From the NCBI GenBank assembly GCA_903896505.1, contig CAITXU010000181.1, positions 1-39,115 of the forward strand: a DNA stretch of 39,115 nucleotides, given 5' to 3'. Made by a program: the position numbers and the translations under genes. This stretch comes from an uncultured Verrucomicrobiota bacterium. Its GTDB lineage: Bacteria; Verrucomicrobiota; Verrucomicrobiia; Limisphaerales; UBA9464. The notes beneath the pieces were generated by a model that saw only the letters and a program-made list of their open reading frames with translations, was not told the DNA's origin and did not search any database. Shown here in pieces: positions 33,401-39,115 of the stretch (position 1 is the first letter of the stretch; the number at the start of each line of letters is the position of its first letter).

Positions 33401-34068
33401 AACCGGTCGATGATTTTCGCATCTCAAATCCCTGCGTGAATCCGGCGCTGCTGGATGCCCTCGCATCCGATTTTGAGGCGCACCACTATGACCTCAAACA
33501 CTTGATCAGGACCATCCTGGAGTCGCACCTCTATCAACTCAGCTCCATCCCCAACGATTCCAATCTGGCGGATACACGCAATTTTTCCCGGGCCTACCGG
33601 CGACGACTCCCTGCCGAAGTCCTGCTGGACGTCGTCAGCGACGCCACGGGTGTGGAGGAGAACTTCACGTCCGTCCCGCCGGGCTTTCGAGCCATGCAGA
33701 CCTGGAGTTATAAGATTGAGTCGCACTTCCTTGACGCCTTCGGTCGTCCCAATGCCAGCAGTGACTGCCCCTGCGAGCGGGATCGGCAATTGAGCGTGGT
33801 CCAATCGCTGCACATGATGAATTCCGGGAGTCTCCAGAACAAATTGACGAGCCCGACGGGACGGATCCATCGGCTGGCCGACAGTGGGATACCCCCGGGC
33901 GAGATGGTGACGGAACTCTATTTGTCCATGCTCAGCCGCTCACCCACAGACGACGAGATGGCACGTGCGAGTGCCGTTTTCACTGCGGACGGCGCCAATC
34001 GGCGAACCGCCGCCGAAGATGTCGCCTGGGCGTTGCTGAATTCGCCGGAGTTCATCTTCAACCATTGA
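30487..34068 (+). CDS. Planctomycete-type cytochrome c / WD40 / DUF1549-DUF1553 protein
   Basis: A large secreted protein, about 1193 aa from ATG 30487 (ATG 30418 is an alternative). The signal peptide FPSRVSVIALFLAFYRL is followed by a PSC1-type domain with one c-heme site CFACH (Cys51-His55). A WD40-like propeller runs from about residue 147 to 455 (for example LLSAGGDKLIKVWDV and VLSGGVDKQIKVWDI). Next come a second cytochrome-like segment CSAGACH (507-513), an Ig-like BIG2-type stretch (about 608-690), DUF1549 with NFIDELAYAQLRKLGL from about 701, a CAKCH site at 858, and DUF1553 from about 940 to the end. The family is typical of PVC bacteria and is linked to polysaccharide or sulfated-glycan use, but its reaction is unknown. 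It is followed by a DUF1501 gene after 55 bp. Confidence 0.9.
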   Translation: MIRWLPRFRFPSRVSVIALFLAFYRLTADVTDAGTADRKSREALTVLREECFACHNPEKKKGGLILSTHEDLLKGCDNGPIAIPGKVTESRLLAVLRAEADPHMPPRKQLSDAQIKSVRHWIASGMRWDASAVSEDSATPARFTLQALPSAYRPVLAIALSPDAKRLAIGRGGRIVLHDLTSTNFTVVAAWDVPTDCVRSLAWSPDSQRLVSGGFRQVNVWLATNGTRVLALTNSVVGRVEAVRVSPDGQSLAFGDGEAGRNGFVRIADLASGKIVASWRAHADTVFSLDYSADGQRLLSAGGDKLIKVWDVTSHQELAVLEGHTAQVLSAVFNTNATQVLSGGVDKQIKVWDIATREKIIALGTPLSSITAVAWPGRSASVYALTEAGNVARYSNLKSHSGEQSSATGDESPIGTTAEAGLSLSVSTDGHWVAVGSQDGAVDLWNSEGKRVAHLTAPETRPVAQTGLPTLLLAGQGVRQKSTSSESSSAVPSFARDVLPVLNRAGCSAGACHAKPDGQNGFKLSVFSYDPLHDYAQIVKAARGRRVFPAAPDESLLLKKALGLVPHEGGRRFEPGSEQHRLISRWIRAGMPYALTNESALAGISVFPKEHRYRKGGSQQLRVEAHYTDGSTRDVSRLAAFAENDKEVARVDEQGMVRIGTVTGQGVVVARYMGFVADSQILVPADRVLPESRYAALPRHNFIDELAYAQLRKLGLFPSEPSSDTEFLRRAKLDTIGLLPTPEEVRHFLADTTPDKRQRFIARILDDPAYADYWANKWADLLRPNPDRVGVKSVFTLDQWLRESFQANKPYDQFAREIVLAEGSNHRDGPAVVYRDRREPPELTTMFSQLFLGTRLECAKCHHHPNEKWSQGDFYQFAAFFGQVKQKGAGLSPPISAGTETFYFAPGGSVKHPLTGETMQPRVPDGPLIKLEEEKDPRVYLADWLTSPGNPFFARAAVNRVWANFFGRGLVEPVDDFRISNPCVNPALLDALASDFEAHHYDLKHLIRTILESHLYQLSSIPNDSNLADTRNFSRAYRRRLPAEVLLDVVSDATGVEENFTSVPPGFRAMQTWSYKIESHFLDAFGRPNASSDCPCERDRQLSVVQSLHMMNSGSLQNKLTSPTGRIHRLADSGIPPGEMVTELYLSMLSRSPTDDEMARASAVFTADGANRRTAAEDVAWALLNSPEFIFNH

Positions 34069-34123
34069 TGGAAGGAATGCTTTTCATTGGCCGCTGAACC
34101 CTGTTGAGTAAACCCCGAAAGTC

Positions 34124-35491
34124 ATGCCCCAGCCCACTCACAACTGCCAGGGAATGCCCCGCCGGGACTTCATCCAACTCGGTCTCGGGGGAATGCTCGG
34201 GCTCGGGTTTACCGATGCCTTGCGACTTCAAGCCCGGGCAGCGACGGCGGCGGTCAAACCGGGGACTTCGGGAATGGTGCCGACCCTGCCGGCACGGAAG
34301 GCCGTCAATTGCATCCTGATCTGGCTCGACGGCGGACCTTCCCACTACGAAACGTTTGATCCCAAGCCGGGTGCACCGTCGGAAATTCGGGGCGAATTCA
34401 AACCGATACCCACGGCGGTACCGGGAATCCAGTTCTGCGAAGCCATTCCGGAACTGGCCAAGGTTGCGGACAAGCTGTCCATCGTCCGCTCCATCTGCCA
34501 CAAGGACCCCAACCACGGCGGAGGCAATCATTACATGATGACCGGAGCCCCGACACCGGTCCCCGTGGCATGTGGTGCGTCGGTCACCTTTCATCCGTCC
34601 TTTGGCTCGGTGGTGTCGTATCACCGCGGACAACACGAGGGACTGCCGACCTACGTCTCCATGCCGCAGGTCTCGCGCAGTGGCGGCCCCAATTTTCTCG
34701 GCGGTCAGCATGCTCCATTCGTGATTGATGGGTCGCCGAATTCGCCCGGCTTCAAGGTGCGGGACGTCGTGCTGCCCTCCGACATCAGCGAAGGTCGCGC
34801 CGCGTCGCGCCGGGAATTGAGGGCTGCCCTGGACCGGATGAAGCGCTACACCGACAAGTTGGCGGACGATCCTGCGGTCACGTTCGATCAGTATTATCAG
34901 CAAGGCGTTGAACTGGTGATGTCGCCCAAGGCTCAGGCGGCATTCGACCTGGCCCGGGAGGATGAGAAGGTGCGCGAGGCGTATGGCCGAAACGATTTCG
35001 GCCAACGGCTCCTGATGGCTCGGCGTTTGGTCGAGGTTGGAGTATCCTGGGTGACCGTCTATCTCGGAGGCTGGGATCATCACACCAAGTTATTTGACGC
35101 CTATAAAGGTGACCACGTCAGGAATATGGACAAGGGCGTTGCCGCCCTGGTGAGCGACCTCGACCGGCGGGGCATTCTCGATTCCACGTTGGTGGTCCTG
35201 CTGGGGGAATTTGGACGGACGCCCAAGGTGAACCAGAATGCCGGGCGAGACCATTGGCCGCATGCCATGTCGGTGATGATGGCAGGAGCCGGATGCCCAC
35301 GCGGCGCGATCATCGGGGCCACGGATGCCAAGGGCTATGCCGCTTCCGAAAACGTCCATCGTCCGGAGGATTTTGCCGCATCGCTCTATACCAAAATGGG
35401 CATCGATCCCAATCAAACCCTGTCGACCAGGACCGGACGACCGGTCCAACTGGTCAACAGTGGACGCCTGATCAAGGAACTGTTTACCTGA
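34124..35491 (+). CDS. DUF1501 protein with Tat signal
   Basis: A 455-aa DUF1501 protein. The twin-arginine signal MPRRDFIQLGLGGMLGLGF (Arg13-Arg14) directs a folded export. The mature part begins VNCILIWLDGGPSHYETFDPKP, the alkaline-phosphatase-like/sulfatase-like metal-site region of DUF1501. GGGNHYMMTGAPTP, GWDHHTKLF and LLGEFGRTPKVNQNAGRDHWP are the other conserved blocks. In PVC genomes DUF1501 genes almost always follow a DUF1549/DUF1553 gene, as here, which suggests that both act together in the periplasm. The stop is 6 bp before the next gene's ATG. Confidence 0.92.
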   Translation: MPQPTHNCQGMPRRDFIQLGLGGMLGLGFTDALRLQARAATAAVKPGTSGMVPTLPARKAVNCILIWLDGGPSHYETFDPKPGAPSEIRGEFKPIPTAVPGIQFCEAIPELAKVADKLSIVRSICHKDPNHGGGNHYMMTGAPTPVPVACGASVTFHPSFGSVVSYHRGQHEGLPTYVSMPQVSRSGGPNFLGGQHAPFVIDGSPNSPGFKVRDVVLPSDISEGRAASRRELRAALDRMKRYTDKLADDPAVTFDQYYQQGVELVMSPKAQAAFDLAREDEKVREAYGRNDFGQRLLMARRLVEVGVSWVTVYLGGWDHHTKLFDAYKGDHVRNMDKGVAALVSDLDRRGILDSTLVVLLGEFGRTPKVNQNAGRDHWPHAMSVMMAGAGCPRGAIIGATDAKGYAASENVHRPEDFAASLYTKMGIDPNQTLSTRTGRPVQLVNSGRLIKELFT

Positions 35492-35497
35492 AGGTTG

Positions 35498-37273
35498 ATG
35501 CGTCGCCATCTGCATCGGGATTGCGCGGGTCGTCGGGGTCCGGATGTTATCGATACCCTCACCTTGGGGTGTTTGCGGTGTTTCACCCTTCTACTCCGCA
35601 TTTTTTGGATGGGGCTCTTCGTTCCCCTGAACCTGACTGCCGCCCCACCGGTCCTTGACCAGATTTTTCCGGCTGCGATTCAAGTGGGGATTAGCAATTC
35701 AGTGACTGCGGTTGGCACGTTCGATCCCTGGCCTCCTCAGGTACGGACCGACACCCCGGGATTGACCCTTATTGCCACCACCAATCACGGCGTCTTCCGG
35801 GTCGAGAGCACTGCGGACACGTCCCTCGGTCCGCACCTCATCCGGCTCTACAATTCAGAAGGGGCGAGCGCCGTGCGCTTCCTCATCCTGACGCAGGACA
35901 GCCAGATTGCTGAGATGGAGCCGAATGATTCGTTCGCTCACCCGCAGCCCATGGATGTTCTTCCCGCAACCATCAACGGACGTCTTGCAAAATCGGGAGA
36001 CGTTGACTCCTACGCCGTGGACCTGAAGGCAGGCCAGACACTCATCGCCTCGGTGGAAGCCTACACCCTCCAATCCCCGGTCGACGCCGCGCTATTCCTC
36101 CTCGATTCGCGGGGCATTCGAGTGGCGCAAAATCACGATGACGGAAGAACCCTGGATCCCGCGCTTGTGTGGACCGCCCAAGCAGATTGCAGATATGTCG
36201 TTCAGGTATTCGGCTTCGATTATCCCGCCGGCTCGGATGTCCGATTTGCCGGTAATGCCAGGTGTGTTTATCGACTGCATCTATCGAATGGGCCCCGTCT
36301 TTCCCACACCCTGCCGCTGGGAGTTGGGCGCGGCACCGACACAACCCTTCATTTGTTTGGTTGGAATCTCCCGGCCTCCATGCCCCACGCCTATCATCTT
36401 GGCCGCGTCGAATTTCCTTCGGACAAGACCGAGGTCGTCATCCGTCCACCTGGGTTTGACGGCTCCCTTCGGCTACCCATTGGGATGGGCCCTGAGATTC
36501 TCGAGCAGGAACCGAACAACCTTCGGACGAACGCCAATCCGCTGGAGATTCCCAGCGCAGTGACGGGGACCATCGATAAGGCGGGCGACGTCGACTATTA
36601 CTCCTTTTCCGCAAAGGAAGGTGAGTTGCTATTGTTCGACGTTCAATCGGCCTCCTTTGGTTTTCCATTGGATCCCTGGTTGAAAATTGAGGACGCCAAC
36701 GGCAGGGAACTGGTCCGTGTGGACGACGGGACATCCGCTGATCCGAGTCTGGAATGGAAGGCTCCATCAGGCACCCACTTTTTCGCGGTGATGGGCGGAC
36801 TCCTCCATCGGGGAGGTCCTGAGTATCTCTACCGGCTGAGCGTCACCCGCCCTGAACCGACCGTGAAGGTCACCGTGGCGGAGGACGCCTTTTCGGTGAC
36901 TGCGGGAAAGACCAATGAACTCAAGCTGTCCGTGACTCGCAAGTATGGCCACAGTGCTCCGCTGACAGCGGTGTTGAAAGGCTTGCCACCCGGAGTCACG
37001 GCGATTGTGCCGGATATCGCTGATAAGGGGGGTGATTTCACCATCCAGTTGGTCACGGGTGCAGACGCGAAACCGTTCAGCGGCCCGATTCAGATCGCGC
37101 TCACGGAAAGCCCGTCGGGACATGAAGTCATCGCCCGCCGCGAGTTGGTGGCGACGGGCGAAAACAACGGAGTTCCCCAGGGCTACAAACACCTGGTTCT
37201 GGAGACCGTGGACCGACTTTGGCTGACCGTGCTTTCACCCGCGAAGGCCGCGGAGGACAAAGGGGGGAAATAG
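35498..37273 (+). CDS. Secreted protein with two PPC (pre-peptidase C-terminal) domains
   Basis: A 591-aa protein. A hydrophobic signal segment (CFTLLLRIFWMGLFVPLNLTAA) lies at about residues 28-50, so the true start may be the internal ATG 35609. Two PPC-type beta-sandwich domains are visible: EMEPNDSFAHPQPMDVLPATINGRLAKSGDVDSYAVDLKAGQ and LEQEPNNLRTNANPLEIPSAVTGTIDKAGDVDYYSFSAKEG. Each shows the EPN and GDVDxY motifs. An Ig-like domain (VTVAEDAFSVTAGKTNELKLSVTR) lies near the C-terminus. AAGG precedes the ATG at short distance. It is the third gene of the PSC1-DUF1501-PPC operon, and probably an adhesion or scaffold protein for the other two. Confidence 0.85.
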   Translation: MRRHLHRDCAGRRGPDVIDTLTLGCLRCFTLLLRIFWMGLFVPLNLTAAPPVLDQIFPAAIQVGISNSVTAVGTFDPWPPQVRTDTPGLTLIATTNHGVFRVESTADTSLGPHLIRLYNSEGASAVRFLILTQDSQIAEMEPNDSFAHPQPMDVLPATINGRLAKSGDVDSYAVDLKAGQTLIASVEAYTLQSPVDAALFLLDSRGIRVAQNHDDGRTLDPALVWTAQADCRYVVQVFGFDYPAGSDVRFAGNARCVYRLHLSNGPRLSHTLPLGVGRGTDTTLHLFGWNLPASMPHAYHLGRVEFPSDKTEVVIRPPGFDGSLRLPIGMGPEILEQEPNNLRTNANPLEIPSAVTGTIDKAGDVDYYSFSAKEGELLLFDVQSASFGFPLDPWLKIEDANGRELVRVDDGTSADPSLEWKAPSGTHFFAVMGGLLHRGGPEYLYRLSVTRPEPTVKVTVAEDAFSVTAGKTNELKLSVTRKYGHSAPLTAVLKGLPPGVTAIVPDIADKGGDFTIQLVTGADAKPFSGPIQIALTESPSGHEVIARRELVATGENNGVPQGYKHLVLETVDRLWLTVLSPAKAAEDKGGK

Positions 37274-37291
37274 GCTCCGCAGACATTTCTC

Positions 37292-37390
37292 GGGCCGCGA
37301 CCGCGACGCGACGAGTGACGAGCATACCCGCAGTGGTCTGTGAGTAGTGAGCAATGAAGCGGGAGCCAAAAAGAGCTGCGGCCCTTCGGG
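37292..37390. repeat. Family A repeat, copy 2
   Basis: The core blocks GAGCATACCC (37320-37329), GGTCTGTGA (37335-37343) and GAGCAA (37349-37354) are in the same order and nearly the same spacing as in copy 1, and the right flank GCGGGAGCC...GAGCTGCGGCCCTTCGG also matches. The left flank differs: only a 7-bp stem GGGCCGC (37292-37298) / GCGGCCC (37378-37384) remains. Confidence 0.8.
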
Positions 37391-37392
37391 TT

Positions 37393-37488
37393 GCGCCTAA
37401 AATGCCCCAGGGTTTCGTTGCTCGTCGGTCACAGACCGCTCTCGGGTATGCTCCGTCCTCGCGCCTGGCCTTGGGGCATTTTAGGCGC
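37393..37488. repeat. Family A repeat, copy 3, inverted
   Basis: A perfect 17-bp inverted repeat GCGCCTAAAATGCCCCA (37393-37409) / 37472-37488 encloses the core in reverse orientation: TTGCTC (37418), TCACAGACC (37429) and GGGTATGCTC (37444). The core matches copies 1 and 2, but the stem sequence is unrelated to theirs. It lies 3 bp after copy 2, head to head with it. Confidence 0.8.
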
Positions 37489-37532
37489 GACAATCTGCAA
37501 GCTATTTCGGAAACACGACGCCAAAAACGTGA

Positions 37533-37775
37533 TCATGGCCGGTCAGGCTGGATCGCCCGTCGAAGCTCTTCTTCCCCCAACTCATCTCGGACGGCATCCA
37601 CCTGAGCCAACGTGGTGGAGGGACTGCCGGGCACCTTTCGAATGCGAAAGATGCCAAAGGGTCCGATCTCGAATCGGGCCGGTTCGGGATTCCCCAAGTC
37701 TGATACCGTCCGAATCTTTCGGCGAATGGCGCTTTCGATAACCGCCTTGAGGGGCGTTTTCACAACCAAATTCAT
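37533..37775 (-). CDS. Hypothetical protein
   Basis: An 80-aa frame, MNLVVKTPLKAVIESAIRRK...FEIGPFGIFRIRKVPGSPS...DELGEEELRRAIQPDRP. I do not recognise the family. It is basic in the N-terminal half and acidic near the end, with no signal or membrane segment. Codon usage is plausible and the start ATG 37775 diverges from the Phd antitoxin gene 131 bp away, a layout typical of small toxin-antitoxin or regulator genes. No further support is visible, and it could be a chance frame. Confidence 0.4.
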   Translation of the reverse strand: MNLVVKTPLKAVIESAIRRKIRTVSDLGNPEPARFEIGPFGIFRIRKVPGSPSTTLAQVDAVRDELGEEELRRAIQPDRP

Positions 37776-37906
37776 CGTATGGTTGTACGGCTATGTGTCA
37801 AGCTGCGGACGATTCCCAGCCGGTTTGGCCAGCGCGATCTTTTGCGACGGGAGTGGATTTTCGTCGTCTCTTGACAGAATTTACAGCCCAGACCACACCT
37901 AGTGTG

Positions 37907-38161
37907 ATGACAACGGTGGACATTCAAGCGGCAAGAACACACCTCTCCCGCTTGATCGAACAGGCCATTGCGGGAGAAGAGATCGTGATTGCCCGAGCCG
38001 GCAAACCGCTCGTGCGGCTGATGCCGTTCGTTCAAGATAAGAATCCCAGGACGTTGGGCCTCTTGCGGGGGCAAATTCGGGAGGCTTCGGATTGCTGGGA
38101 GAACGATCCAGCGATTGAGGCCGCTTTTGGATGGTCCGCGATCTGCCGCCCAGGGCTGTAA
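37907..38161 (+). CDS. Phd/YefM-family antitoxin, without adjacent toxin
   Basis: An 84-aa antitoxin. MTTVDIQAARTHLSRLIEQAIAGEEIVIARAGKPLVRLMPF is the classic Phd/YefM N-terminal DNA-binding domain. The C-terminal part (GLLRGQIREASDCWENDPAIEAAFG) is toxin-binding-like, but the end WSAICRPGL departs from the usual acidic FYG-type ending, so the 3' end has probably been replaced. No PIN or Doc toxin frame follows. ATG 37907 matches the family start; the frame is open to 37793 without similarity. Confidence 0.75.
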   Translation: MTTVDIQAARTHLSRLIEQAIAGEEIVIARAGKPLVRLMPFVQDKNPRTLGLLRGQIREASDCWENDPAIEAAFGWSAICRPGL

Positions 38162-38537
38162 CCGCCTGCCTTTGACGTTCATCACGTCCAACACCATCCA
38201 TCAGCATTGGCAGCGTCAGAACTGCCGGAAACGAGGTTGCCCCTCGAAAGTGTCAGAGGACGGCATTCCTTTGGCCAGTCAGGAGGCGAATGCGGACAGT
38301 CTGGGCAAGATTGGCCGGAAATCGCCAAAAGCCGTCCGACAGGTTAGAATACGACTTCCCTTTGAGGCAGTCTTATTCTAGAATGTTGCTATAAACTAGA
38401 ATTACGTCAGACTGACGGATTCCCTAATTCCAGCAGGCAAAACAAACTTTTGTGTGCGAGAAGACCTATGCGCGCCGGAAAATACGTCAAACAACTGGAT
38501 GGCTATTCGAGCCGAGGGGAGGCTGAGCGATTGGCCT
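38162..38537. other. 376-bp segment with only a short Fic-like remnant
   Basis: No complete gene is seen. The middle is AT-rich (around 38370-38440), with TTCTAGAATGTTGCTATAAACTAGAA containing an imperfect dyad. From 38468 a short frame begins that resembles the start of Fic proteins. The toxin partner expected after the Phd antitoxin is absent. Confidence 0.4.
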
Positions 38538-38566
38538 TCATGAAATGCCGAGTGTTTGGCGCTTAA
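38468..38566 (+). pseudogene. Possible 5' remnant of a Fic-family gene
   Basis: A 32-codon frame, MRAGKYVKQLDGYSS..., whose first 14 residues resemble the N-terminus of Fic proteins (usually followed by the AFIPxPLPP segment). The rest (GEAERLAFMKCRVFGA) is unrelated and stops after 32 residues. The similarity is short, and the end overlaps the acyltransferase gene on the other strand. Confidence 0.25.
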
Positions 38567-39115
38567 AGGAATTGATTAACTTCAGCACCGAGGGGTGGGA
38601 CCGAAGCCGCATGCAGGGTCGTTCGATCCAGACATAGAGCGACACCGCCATCATGAGCGCCGGAATGCCCCCAATCACCGCGTTCACCGCAATGCTGCCG
38701 TAGTTTCCGAAGTGAGGACTGAGCAACGGCGAAGACTTGGGAAACAGCCACATGAAAAACATTTCATGCACCAGATAGGTCGAATAGGAGAGCTGCGCGA
38801 TTGGATAGAATCCCTTCCATGAAAGCAGGCACCGCAACGATCCGCCAAAGAGCGCCGGGCAATGCATCGCCGCCAAAATCAGAAACATCGTCGCCAACGA
38901 AAAGGCGTCCCGGAAAAGGGCGCCCCAAAGTTCCCGCGCTAGAAAAGGGAGGTGGTCAAAGAAAGTTGACCCAGAGTCCGTCACGCTGATGTGCCCGATG
39001 ACCAGGAAACATCCAACGCATATCGCTGAGATGAGTCGTGTGCGCGCGAAAAAACGTTTCACCTGCGGTTCATGGTAGCAGCTCAGGAATGCACCCGTGA
39101 CTCCCGCCAGCAGCC
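38538..39115 (-). CDS. Acyltransferase-3 family membrane protein, C-terminal part
   Basis: The frame is open to the right window edge, so the gene's 5' part lies outside; about 191 residues are visible. The hydrophobic segments LISAICVGCFLVIGHISV, AFSLATMFLILAAMHC, YSTYLVHEMFFMWLFP and AVIGGIPALMMAVSLYVWIERP fit the C-terminal membrane helices of acyltransferase-3 (OafA/YrhL-like) proteins. The motif LSYSTYLVHE...WIERPCM is characteristic. These enzymes acylate carbohydrates or lipids of the cell surface. A GTG at 39060-39062 is only an internal codon; upstream codons continue without a stop. Confidence 0.8.
   Translation of the reverse strand, partial: LLAGVTGAFLSCYHEPQVKRFFARTRLISAICVGCFLVIGHISVTDSGSTFFDHLPFLARELWGALFRDAFSLATMFLILAAMHCPALFGGSLRCLLSWKGFYPIAQLSYSTYLVHEMFFMWLFPKSSPLLSPHFGNYGSIAVNAVIGGIPALMMAVSLYVWIERPCMRLRSHPSVLKLINSFKRQTLGIS

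Noticed and set aside
1..39115. CRISPR array, rRNA or tRNA genes
   Set aside because: No regularly spaced direct repeats and no rRNA or tRNA signatures were seen by eye on either strand.

Overview
The window (39.1 kb, GC-rich, no rRNA, tRNA, CRISPR array or transposase seen) looks like a chromosomal segment of a Verrucomicrobiota bacterium, or another PVC-group relative. This is an inference. It rests on the triad of a Planctomycete-type cytochrome c/DUF1549/DUF1553 protein, a DUF1501 protein and a PPC-domain protein, on the Lys/Ala/Pro-rich histone-H1-like protein, and on the weak or absent Shine-Dalgarno sequences before many genes.

Layout. 1-8.6 kb is housekeeping: typA (5' end outside the window), rarA, an HU-hisS operon, a MoaD/ThiS-like plus NIL-domain pair, an rfaE2-yhbY pair and guaB. 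8.7-12.4 kb holds an asparagine-synthase-like protein without the glutaminase cysteine, the H1-like protein, an RNase D-like exonuclease, and a vapB antitoxin whose vapC is truncated. 12.6-18.6 kb is a complete branched-chain amino-acid ABC transporter operon (livK2-livK1-livH-livM-livG-livF, minus strand) with two tandem binding lipoproteins of equal length. 18.8-20.7 kb is a restriction-modification pair: a NotI-family endonuclease with a Cys4 site and a convergent D12-class adenine methyltransferase.

20.9-26.4 kb is an RNA-repair locus: rtcR (sigma-54 activator with a CARF-like sensor) diverges from a soluble SPFH/band-7 protein, rtcB and rtcA. A -24/-12 promoter lies between them, followed by a roughly 200-nt leader. 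Next come a more AT-rich barstar-like gene and a small partner gene. 27.7-30.3 kb is a graveyard of toxin-antitoxin genes: a UPF0175 antitoxin with a lost ATG, a DUF3368-like remnant, a higB'-higA' fusion remnant, and one intact AbrB-PIN pair. Two copies of a 58-bp repeat sit at junctions there, and a discoidin-domain protein gene lies inside. 30.4-37.3 kb is the PVC secreted-protein triad. 37.3-39.1 kb holds two inverted copies of a second repeat family (a third copy lies near 20.8 kb), an orphan Phd antitoxin and the 3' part of an acyltransferase-3 gene.

The most interesting signals are the rtc operon with its SPFH member, the hairpin repeat family with a conserved core but copy-specific 17-bp stems, and the toxin-antitoxin remnants whose breakpoints coincide with the 58-bp repeat.
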